Shown: positions 34,178 through 42,520 of the stretch, one piece after another
Layout: every line of letters starts with the position of its first letter
How positions within the stretch are numbered: position 1 is the first letter of the stretch
NCBI GenBank assembly: GCA_965240325.2
Contig: OZ251225.1
Location: 1,736,001 to 1,800,000 of the forward strand
Length of the DNA stretch: 64,000 nt
Source: Rebecca billardiae RCC1528
Taxonomy: Eukaryota > Haptophyta
Direction of reading: 5' to 3'
Program-made: the position numbers and the translations under genes
Notes under the pieces: generated by a model
What the model was told of the DNA's origin: nothing
The model's database searches: none
What the model saw: only the letters and a program-made list of their open reading frames with translations

Positions 34178-36747
34178 TGCTAGCACGGTGCTGGGAGAAC
34201 TTGGGCAAGGATGGAGACGACGAGAACAGCGGCAAGGACGTGAACGGCCATCAGCCCGCCCCAGTTGCTCCCCTCATTGGGTTGAAGCCAGGCGTGGCAG
34301 AGCGCCCGGCAATGCCGCGCAGCTCATCGGCGATCGCGCGCAAGCGCACGCCAGACTACCTCGCCGCTGCCCTGAGGGGCATGCAGGCTGAGAAGAACCG
34401 GCAAGGCGAGAAGCTCACGCTTCTCCGCAAGCCCATCTCCAGCGCCTACGGGCCTGGCAACACCGCTGACCTGAATTCAGGCAGCCACGCGTCGAGTGCG
34501 ATTGCACCGCGCGTCGACTGGCTTCATGCCGAGTCAATCAAGGATCACCTTGAGGAGGAGGTTCGCGCACAGCGCGGTGAGGAGGAGCGTTGCCGCTCGC
34601 ATCCCCCGCCATCGCGCCACTCCATCCGCACGCACGTCGTTGCGCAGGGGATCTCAACAACTACCGCCCGGGACTCTGCGCCCGCGAGCGCGGTTCAAGA
34701 GCGCGCGGCTGAGAGCCCGCAGCTCAAGGAGTGCCTTGCGGCCTCCGAGTCATCGAACGAGGTCACCGAGCGTTCCGGGGCAGATGCAGCGCTCGACGCT
34801 GCTGCCGCCGATGCCGCTTTGACCGTCGAGGCCCTCGAGCCTGCCGACGCTGCTCGGCGTGCTGGCCTTCTGGCCGCCGCCAATGACAGCGCGGTCGTGA
34901 CCGCAGTCAGTCTGCAGCCTCGCGCGCATGACACTGTGTCTGAGTCTGACCGATCGAACGATGACATTAGCACCGATGAGTGCGACTCTAACGACCCGTA
35001 TGGTCTGGCAGAGCAAACTATGCTCCAAGATGCTACGACGCGTGACTCTGTCACAGCGAGCTCAAGCATTAAGTCAGCGGCCGCATTTATTGTTGATGCG
35101 CCTGATGACCCAAACAAATACGTTTACCCCAAAACTACAAGCCTCACGATGGCTTCCGAAGCCGAGCTGCTCGCCACGAGCGACACAAGCAGCCGCGAGA
35201 TGACCGCCGCAGAGACGGCAGAGTCCTCGTCTGGCACGTATCGACTCGCGTCGAACGTAGGAAGCGCATACGATGCAGGGGGGGCATCATACATCTGCTT
35301 GACGGCAAAGCCGCAGCAAAACCAAGTTGGCGAGCGCGACGCGCGTGCGCATGCATCAGCTGCGTCAGCCATCACAACGCCACACTCTTGCAAGGAAGAG
35401 TATTCCGCCGAAGCTGCCGCGGATGCACATGCATCACCGCAGGACAGAACGAGCGTGAAGAAGCCCAAAGAAGGCACCACAGCCTCGACGAGGGTCACTC
35501 CTCGCTCGAAGGTAGAGCGCGAATCGCCACAGAGCGCGCGCGACATATCGACCAATGCACTTGAGTCGAAGAAACGTGACTGGATAGTCATCGAAGGAGG
35601 AGTCACAGACTCTAATCCAACCAAGAAGGAACGTGTGTTCATGGCACGCGAATCTTCGGCAGGAGTGGATACACCCGCCACACACAAGCTGACACAGTCG
35701 GCTCTGAAATCCAAGCGCGCGGTACACAGCGCGATACGGGATGCACTCGCAGAAGTGAGCACCTACTACAAGGGCAAATCCTCAGTTGTCACACCTGACA
35801 TAATGGAGCCCAAGGATAGCAAGCTATCCGGCTTTCAGCTCATTGCCAAAGACAAATGGGTGAAAGACGCAGCCAAAATCGATCCATACAAGGCTGACAA
35901 CGCTGACGCCAACAAGATCGGATCGGTCTACGATCGATCTGCGGCAGCGATATTCAAGCAGCTGAAGGACTCTATCGAGCCTCAGTTATTCGCCTATCTG
36001 GAATCGAAGCTGCACATCAGCGATCCGACCAAGAATTACTTGGATCTGGCGCTGCTGCTACAGATATTTGAGCGCGAGCTCAAGATCACAACTATGTCCG
36101 AACTCAGGGATGAATTCCTGAAGTTATACCCGACAAAGGTGTCGCCCATTGGCGCATCGGACATTATCAAGAAATCCGTCGAGCAAGTCCGCTCATCTCG
36201 ATATGGGAATCTGGACGATGCCACGATGTTGGTCTTCAAGCTGTATAACAGCATGCACGACCATCCCCAAGTCTACGAGTCAGTTATCTCGCACTTCGGT
36301 TCGCTCACGCCCGAGCAATGTGTGGATAACACTGACCAGATAATGGCCCAGATGGAAGATGCCTACAAACGGCACGGCTCAATGAAGCTACTCCATCAGA
36401 ACAATACCAAGGGGAGAGAGACCGACAATTATTCCAAGATACGCCAAAATGCTGATTATCAGCAAGGCACGCGGCGACGCGGTGACTTTGAGGGCGCCGA
36501 AGTCTTCGCCGCTCAGGCCCAAAAGGCTCCAGCCAATGGCGAGAGCGGGCCGAATAACTCGGACACCGGCAAACGGTGCACTCACTGTGGTCTCAAGAAC
36601 CATACTGCCCAGCAGTGTTGGAAGCTCCACCCAGAGCTACGCCCCAAGGCCAACAATTACACCAAAGGCAAAAACAAGGGAGCCAACAAATTTCCCAAGG
36701 AGCGTATCCATTTCCTGGATATTCCTGCTCCGGATGCCTATGATTAA
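34177..36747 (+). CDS. Gag-like polyprotein with zinc knuckle
   Basis: 856 residues in one frame; the ATG begins with the last base of the 5' LTR. The N-terminal two thirds are acidic, Ala/Ser/Thr-rich and probably disordered. A helical Gag/capsid-like domain spans about residues 585-745 (YDRSAAAIFKQLKDSIEPQL ... YLDLALLLQIFERELKITTMSEL ... DDATMLVFKLYNSMHDHP). A CX2CX4HX4C zinc knuckle (CTHCGLKNHTAQQC) lies near residue 800, followed by a Lys/Asn-rich basic end. This is the nucleic-acid packaging protein of an LTR retrotransposon. The intact frame in an element lacking pol implies selection or very recent origin. Its base composition is less GC-extreme than that of host genes nearby. Confidence 0.88.
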   Translation: MLARCWENLGKDGDDENSGKDVNGHQPAPVAPLIGLKPGVAERPAMPRSSSAIARKRTPDYLAAALRGMQAEKNRQGEKLTLLRKPISSAYGPGNTADLNSGSHASSAIAPRVDWLHAESIKDHLEEEVRAQRGEEERCRSHPPPSRHSIRTHVVAQGISTTTARDSAPASAVQERAAESPQLKECLAASESSNEVTERSGADAALDAAAADAALTVEALEPADAARRAGLLAAANDSAVVTAVSLQPRAHDTVSESDRSNDDISTDECDSNDPYGLAEQTMLQDATTRDSVTASSSIKSAAAFIVDAPDDPNKYVYPKTTSLTMASEAELLATSDTSSREMTAAETAESSSGTYRLASNVGSAYDAGGASYICLTAKPQQNQVGERDARAHASAASAITTPHSCKEEYSAEAAADAHASPQDRTSVKKPKEGTTASTRVTPRSKVERESPQSARDISTNALESKKRDWIVIEGGVTDSNPTKKERVFMARESSAGVDTPATHKLTQSALKSKRAVHSAIRDALAEVSTYYKGKSSVVTPDIMEPKDSKLSGFQLIAKDKWVKDAAKIDPYKADNADANKIGSVYDRSAAAIFKQLKDSIEPQLFAYLESKLHISDPTKNYLDLALLLQIFERELKITTMSELRDEFLKLYPTKVSPIGASDIIKKSVEQVRSSRYGNLDDATMLVFKLYNSMHDHPQVYESVISHFGSLTPEQCVDNTDQIMAQMEDAYKRHGSMKLLHQNNTKGRETDNYSKIRQNADYQQGTRRRGDFEGAEVFAAQAQKAPANGESGPNNSDTGKRCTHCGLKNHTAQQCWKLHPELRPKANNYTKGKNKGANKFPKERIHFLDIPAPDAYD

Positions 36748-37024
36748 CTATCAAGGCAGGGCATGGCCCAATAGCAAGGTCCAAGATCAAGGCCAAAGAG
36801 TGAACATTTGGTGCAAATAAGCCCAGGACTGACTCGGGTTACCCAAAACCGTCACACGGAAGTCCCAGCACATGACCCGTATCCTGGCATTGGCAACCAT
36901 TACTGACTCCAATTCACTCATGCACACAGGTGCACAAACAATACCAAGCCCAAAATCAAGCCCAAAATCACTCATAATCCAAGCTTAGTCCTCACAGACG
37001 AGCGCATATTGGATTGAGGGGGGG

Positions 37025-37345
37025 TGTCAAAGGAATCGCCAATCTACAGTGATTTCCAATTTCCAATCCAACATTTTACTCGCAGTCACACAGTGGCGGC
37101 GCGACCGCTGCGGCGGCGCTCGCACAAAATCCTCCAAAATCAACGACCTGAACCTCATCCTAAAATACAGCAGGACAGCATGGCTGGCGGCGACCTGGCG
37201 GCGACATCTCGAAGCATTCCAGATGCTTCTTAGAAATGAACGAAACATGAGCCGATCACACAAAACACGCTGAGCTCACCACCGCAAACAAGAGCCGAAG
37301 CTCGACCGCGACTCGACCGTCAAGCTCAAGACGCGTTCCCTGACA
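37025..37345 (+). repeat. 3' LTR
   Basis: 321 bp, 320 identical to the 5' LTR, preceded by the polypurine tract and followed by the GGATT target duplication. Confidence 0.93.
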
Positions 37346-38089
37346 GGATTTTTGTTCCTCGAAACAAAGTGCGAGCGGCAGCCAGCGCTCGGGCCGAGCG
37401 CGCGGCAGGACTGGCCGCTCGACGCCGACAGACGCGCGGTGTGAGATGATCCCTCCAGCGCGCCGGCCCGCAGAGTGAGAGAGCGAGCAGCATGCCAAAC
37501 CGAGGAACAGATCGATGGCAGAGGGCGCACCGCGCCGACGCAGCGGCGAAAATGCCAGGCAACATCAAGCTGCCAACAGCAGGGGTGGGCGGGTGGGGCA
37601 GCTTGGACGACGCAGCTCGAGAGCCGCCAAGCCGCACGACAGCGAGGCACGAAGGACATCGCGCACAGGGCGCCTCGAAGCTGCGGGCCGCCGGAAACAG
37701 CTGCAGCCATCAGGACAGTGGGCGCTTCCGAAGGGCGCTCGCTGCGAGTGAGCGGGAGGCATGCAGCAGCGACGGTAACGGTTGGCTCGGCGCCTGATGA
37801 AAAACCCAGTTCACGAATTGGCCGTCCTGACCGCCATGCCAACCATGCCTAGTTACCTATGGCCCAGGAGCAGCGCAGTGAGTATAGGTCGTTCTAGGCC
37901 GCCGTGCGTGCGCACAGAGCACTGGCTCGAAAGTCCCTCGTGGGACGAGAAGAGGGTGGCCAAGATGGCAGCCGGACTTGAGCTCGGCCGCCTGGCTCAG
38001 GCTGAATGGCAGGCAGGTGTTGATACGGCGCATTGCGCTCCCACCGTCCTCTTCAAAGACATCAATCAGTTATTATGTGCCAATAACCC

Positions 38090-38211
<122 letters not shown>

Positions 38212-38357
38212 TGAAGAACCACAGCCGGTGGCGTTGGCCGTGGCGCCCGTGGCCGGTGCCGTCTCGGAATGAGCCGCCCGATGCCGGCGCTCGCTCGAAC
38301 GCAAGCTGGCCGTGATGGCCGCCGGGAGAGCACCACGACGAGCCACGCTTCACGGCT

Positions 38358-40667
38358 TCATCGGCCAGCAGCGTCGCGAGCTGACGGGACCCTCCTGGCC
38401 ATCACCACAGGTATGTCCTGTGGTTGCTGCCGTCGTGCTGCCCCCGCCGCCATCGATGATGATGGTCGTCCTGGCGCAGCGGTAGTGTTGATGCTTGCCG
38501 GTAATCCCTGGTCGTAGTTGCCAGTGGCAGCCCGGATTGCGTCACCTGCATTGCCACGCTGATGCAGCTCGTCCAGGGCAAGGGCACCATCATCGACCAC
38601 CCCGTCGTCAACCGAGTGGATCGTGCCATCTGGCAAGCGCCAGCGGACGATGGTGACTGCGACGAGCGGCGGCGGTGCCGGCAGCTGCGGCGCGGCGTCC
38701 GAAACAGCCGCAATGCGACTGGGGTGTTTGTGCCGTCGCTTCGCTGCGCGTGTGCCCTGGTCGCCGGTGCCATGCTCCAGCCTGCGCTTGGGGACGGCGA
38801 GCCGACTGAACACCATGCCGGCCAGCTTGTGCGCAGCGCACCGGCTGGCGCGCGCGTCGCCCGGCATGCCGAACGAAGGCCTCGTGGTGCAGCCGGTGTG
38901 ATCACACTTGCGGCTGCTCACGTCGACCATGCCGGCCAGCTTGTGCGCAGCGCACCGGCTGGCGCGCGCGTCGCCCGGCATGCCGAAGTAAGGCCGCGTG
39001 GTGCAGCCGGTGTGACCACACTTGGGGTTCGTCACGTCGACCATGCCGGCCAGCTTGTGCGTAGCGCACCGGCTGGCGCGCGCGGCGCCCGGCACGCCGA
39101 ACGAAGGCTGCTTGGTGCAGCCCGCGTGACCACACTTGCGGCTGCTCACGTCGACCATGCCGGCCAGCTTGTGCGCAGCGCACCGGCTGGCGCGCGCGTC
39201 GCCCGGCATGCCGAAGTACGGCCGCGTGGTGCAGCCGGTGTGACCACACTTGCGGCTGCTCACGTCGACCATGCCGGCCAGCTTGTGCGCAGCGCACCGG
39301 CTGGCGCGCGCGTCGCCCGGCATGCCGAAGTAAGGCCCCTTGGTGCAGCCCGCGTGATCACACTTGCGGCTGCTCACGTCGACCATGCCGGCCAGCTTGT
39401 GCGTAGCGCACCGGCTGGCGCGCGCGTCGCCCGGCATGCCAAAGTAAGGCTGCTTGGTGCAGCCGGTGTGACCACACTTGCGGCTGCTCACGTCGACCAT
39501 GCCGGCCAGCTTATGCGCAGCGCACCGGCTGGCGTGCGCGTCGCCCGGCATGCCGAACGTAGGCCGCGTGGTGCAGCCGGTGTGATCACACTTGGGGTGC
39601 TTCACGTCGACCATGCCGGCCAGCTTGTGAGTAGCGCACCGGCTGGCGCGCGCGTCGCCTGGCATGCCGAACAAAGGCCGCGTGGTGCAGCTAGCGTGAC
39701 CACACTTGCGGCTGCTCACGTCGACCATGCCGGCCAGCTTGTGCGCAGCGCACCGGCTGGCGTGCGCGTCGCCCGGCATGCCGAACGTAGGCCGCGTGGT
39801 GCAGCTAGCGTGACCACACTTGCGGCTGCTCACGTCGACCATGCCGGCCAGCTTATGCGCAGCGCACCGGCTGGCGTGCGCGTCGCCCGGCATGCCAAAG
39901 TAAGGCTGCTTGGTGCAGCCGGTGTGACCACACTTGGGGTGGCTCACGTCGACCATGCCGGCCAGCTTGTGAGTAGCGCACCGGCTGGCGCGCGCGTCGC
40001 CCGGCATGCCGAACGTAGGCCGCGTGGTGCAGCCGGCGTGATCACACTTGGGGTGCTTCACGTCGACCATGCCGGCCAGCTTGTGCGCAGCGCACCGGCT
40101 GGCGTGCGCGTCGCCCGGCATGCCGAACGTAGGCCGCGTGGTGCAGCCGGTGTGATCACACTTGGGGCTGCTCACGTCGACCATGCCGGCCAGCTTGTGC
40201 GTAGCGCACCGGCTGGCGCGCGCGTCGCCCGGCATGCCAAAGTAAGGCTGCTTGGTGCAGCCGGTGTGACCACACTTGGGGTGGCTCACGTCGACCATGC
40301 CGGCCAGCTTGTGAGTAGCGCACCGGCTGGCGCGCGCGTCGCCCGGCATGCCGAAAGAAGGCCCCTTGGTGCAGCTCGCGTGATCACACTTGGGGTTCTT
40401 CACGTCGACCATGCCGGCCAGCTTGTGCGCAGCGCACCGGCTGGCGCGCGCGTCGCCCGGCATGCCGAACGAAGGCTGCGTGGTGCAGCCGGCGTGACCA
40501 CACTTGCGGCTGCTCACGTCGACCATGCCGGCCAGCTTGTGCGCAGCGCACCGGCTGGCGTTGTGCGTCGCCGAGCCAAGCCGGAAGGGTGTCCAGGGTC
40601 CGCAACTCGCACTGCGCAGCTCGGCAAGCTCGGCAGCTGCCAGCTTGGCCCGGCGGCCAGCCAGGAT
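38358..40667 (-). CDS. EsV-1-7 cysteine-rich repeat protein (IMM-like), 5' end unresolved
   Basis: A minus-strand frame with fifteen complete 38-residue repeats plus one degenerate N-terminal copy. Each repeat follows VDVxxxKCxHxxCTxxPxFG, MPGDARASRC and AxHKLAGM. The spacing C-X4-C-X16-C-X2-H is that of the EsV-1-7 motif, named from Ectocarpus virus EsV-1 and present in the brown-algal developmental regulator IMMEDIATE UPRIGHT. The repeats span about 38811-40560 at 114 bp each. A 150-residue basic then Pro/Ala-rich tail follows, containing VRWRLPDGTIHSVDDG. There is no in-frame ATG before the first repeat. The frame continues into the foldback transposon at 40668-41779, so the true start has been displaced or lies in another exon. 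The biochemical role of the motif is unknown; Cys/His spacing suggests metal binding. Confidence 0.8.
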   Translation of the reverse strand: MLAGRRAKLAAAELAELRSASCGPWTPFRLGSATHNASRCAAHKLAGMVDVSSRKCGHAGCTTQPSFGMPGDARASRCAAHKLAGMVDVKNPKCDHASCTKGPSFGMPGDARASRCATHKLAGMVDVSHPKCGHTGCTKQPYFGMPGDARASRCATHKLAGMVDVSSPKCDHTGCTTRPTFGMPGDAHASRCAAHKLAGMVDVKHPKCDHAGCTTRPTFGMPGDARASRCATHKLAGMVDVSHPKCGHTGCTKQPYFGMPGDAHASRCAAHKLAGMVDVSSRKCGHASCTTRPTFGMPGDAHASRCAAHKLAGMVDVSSRKCGHASCTTRPLFGMPGDARASRCATHKLAGMVDVKHPKCDHTGCTTRPTFGMPGDAHASRCAAHKLAGMVDVSSRKCGHTGCTKQPYFGMPGDARASRCATHKLAGMVDVSSRKCDHAGCTKGPYFGMPGDARASRCAAHKLAGMVDVSSRKCGHTGCTTRPYFGMPGDARASRCAAHKLAGMVDVSSRKCGHAGCTKQPSFGVPGAARASRCATHKLAGMVDVTNPKCGHTGCTTRPYFGMPGDARASRCAAHKLAGMVDVSSRKCDHTGCTTRPSFGMPGDARASRCAAHKLAGMVFSRLAVPKRRLEHGTGDQGTRAAKRRHKHPSRIAAVSDAAPQLPAPPPLVAVTIVRWRLPDGTIHSVDDGVVDDGALALDELHQRGNAGDAIRAATGNYDQGLPASINTTAAPGRPSSSMAAGAARRQQPQDIPVVMARRVPSARDAAGR

Positions 40668-41779
40668 CAAGGGTGTCCAGGGTCCGCAACAGCCAGTGCG
40701 CAGCGCGGCAGAGGCTGTGACAGAGCGAGGTCGCCGCTCGCCAGTGGGACTCGCCCGCCCGCCGCCGTGCACGGCGGCGGAGCCGCTCGCGCCGTGCGCT
40801 CCTGCGGCCGTCGGATCGGGCTGCGTAGGCGGCGCGCGGCTTGGGCCGTCGCTGAGCCACCCAGCGCCCCTCGCTGCGCCGCGCGCCTTCCTCGTCCTCG
40901 CCTCCTCCGCGCCTTGAAGCAGCACGCACACGCGCGGCGCCGCCACAAAAGCAGCGCAGGCGCTCGCGTGCAAGCGCGCGCGCGCAGCGCGCGACGGGCT
41001 CGACTCAGGGCTCGCGCCGCTGCGGGGGCATGCAGCACCATCACATGCGCGCGCGACGCCACCTCGAGCCTGCGCGTTTGACCGTCAGTGCACGCTGATG
41101 CACGTTACAAAATGGTCTGACTTGGCATCATCACACGTGCGACGGAAGCTTCCACAACGGGCCTTGAGTACGTCGACGCGATCGATGCGGGGACGGTTAT
41201 GCTTGCGTGCGCTTCTCTTGTGGTCTCCACGCTTGCTGAGAAGCGCCGCGTACGTAGCTGTCATCGTGTCTTGCCTAAGAAGTCGTCCTGACGCATGGCA
41301 GGTTCTGGTCAGATTGGGCCTACTTCAACACGAGGACGTGTGAGCATTTGGCGCGTGACGGTCACAGCGATGCGCAAGTTCGAGGTGGCGTCGCGCGCGC
41401 ATGTGATGGTGCTGCATGCCCCCGCAGCGGCGCGAGCCCTGAGTCGAGCCCGTCGCGCGCTGCGCGCGCGCGCTTGCACGCGAGCGCCTGCGCTGCTTTT
41501 GTGGCGGCGCCGCGCGTGTGCGTGCTGCTTCAAGGCGCGGAGGAGGCGAGGACGAGGAAGGCGCGCGGCGCAGCGAGGGGCGCTGGGTGGCTCAGCGACG
41601 GCCCAAGCCGCGCGCCGCCTACGCAGCCCGATCCGACGGCCGCAGGAGCGCACGGCGCGAGCGGCTCCGCCGCCGTGCACGGCGGCGGGCGGGCGAGTCC
41701 CACTGGCGAGCGGCGACCTCGCGATGTCACAGCCTCTGCCGCGCTGCGCACTGGCTGTTGCGGACCCTGGACACCCTTG
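40668..41779. mobile_element. foldback transposon copy 1
   Basis: The ends are CAAGGGTGTCCAGGGTCCGC and its complement. Long inverted arms of about 420 bp each (40668-41088 and 41358-41779) enclose a roughly 270-bp unique spacer. The flanks repeat (G)CCAGGAT on both sides (40660-40667 and 41779-41786), giving a 7- or 8-bp target duplication depending on whether the terminal C/G belongs to the element. Copy 2 at 54854-55963 has the same arms and spacer. No transposase is encoded; the duplication length is compatible with a hAT-like relation. Arm-encoded open frames are coincidental. Confidence 0.85.
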
Positions 41780-41821
41780 CCAGGATGGCTGCCGTCCCGC
41801 AACAATGACGGTGATGGAGCG

Positions 41822-42322
41822 ATGACGGCGCGCGACGACGAGGCCGCAGCCGTGGAGTACGTGTGCGGCGACGGCGGGCTCTTTCCGCGCGAGTGTGCGG
41901 AGGACTTTGCCGAGTGTGCGCGCAAGCTCGAGGGCGTGCGCGCCGTTCGTGAGCGTGCCAGCGGAGCCGCAGCGACGGCCGCGCCGAGGCCGGGGCCGGC
42001 GGCGCGTCCGGCCGCGCCGGCGCCGGCCGCGCCGGCGTGCGCGGGCACCGGCCCCGCGCCCGCCAGCGCGAGCATAACTGAGCGAGTCGCCGCGCTCGGC
42101 CTTCCCGCGACGTACGCGCCGCGCTACCGCGTCAAATTTGCGCTCGCGCCCGAGCCGAGCGGGCGGCGGCCGCGCGGTCTGAGCGAGGCGGCGGCCGCGG
42201 CCGCGCACGAGACGGCGCTGCTGTACGAGGACTTTGCGCAGCGCGCGGGCCTGGAGTCGCTGCTTGTGCTGCGCGCCTCGCGCCTCGCCCTGCCCGTCTC
42301 CGCCGCCTATATTCGTCATTAA
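41822..42322 (+). CDS. hypothetical protein
   Basis: 166 residues from the ATG at 41822, 43 bp after the foldback element. The N-terminal part (EYVCGDGGLFPRECAEDFAECARKLEGVRAVRERA) and C-terminal part (AALGLPATYAPRYRVKFALAPEP ... ETALLYEDFAQRAGLESLLVLRASRLALPVS) look protein-like, joined by an Ala/Pro-rich linker. No family recognised. Before the transposon inserted, this start would have faced the EsV-1-7 gene head to head, as in the other gene pairs of the window. Confidence 0.5.
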   Translation: MTARDDEAAAVEYVCGDGGLFPRECAEDFAECARKLEGVRAVRERASGAAATAAPRPGPAARPAAPAPAAPACAGTGPAPASASITERVAALGLPATYAPRYRVKFALAPEPSGRRPRGLSEAAAAAAHETALLYEDFAQRAGLESLLVLRASRLALPVSAAYIRH

Positions 42323-42520
42323 GTGCACGCGCTGTCGATCACGATGCAGCTAATGATGCTGATATGAGTTGCCGGCAGGCTGACGCACTCAGATTCGGCG
42401 GTCAATCACGCGGCCCATCATTTATTATGTACATCAGTACGTGTCATCGTCATCTGATTATCATCAGACCTCAGCAGATATGCCACGCGCTGCCGCCATG
42501 AAGCGCCAGAGGCTTCATCG

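Larger units (their letters stand above)
33857..37345 (+). mobile_element. gag-only LTR retrotransposon (TR-GAG type)
   Basis: Two 321-bp LTRs (33857-34177 and 37025-37345) both begin TGTC and end GACA, and differ at a single position (CCCAT versus CCAAT). A 5-bp target duplication GGATT flanks the element (33852-33856 and 37346-37350). A purine run GAGGGGGGG at 37016-37024 abuts the 3' LTR as polypurine tract. The only large frame is gag (34177-36747). The 277 bp after it hold no protease, reverse transcriptase or integrase, so the element is non-autonomous. No convincing tRNA primer site follows the 5' LTR. The near-identity of the LTRs indicates recent insertion. Confidence 0.93.

Noticed and set aside
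38562-41081. 839-codon plus-strand frame with repeated HVDHAGQLVRSAPAGARVARHAE
   Set aside because: Antisense shadow of the EsV-1-7 repeats; the minus frame keeps the Cys/His motif and so is the coding one.
40669-41790. Repeated peptide AAFVAAPRVCVLLQGAEEARTRKARG seen four times in the window as a gene family
   Set aside because: It is the translated arm of the foldback transposon, present once per arm in two element copies.
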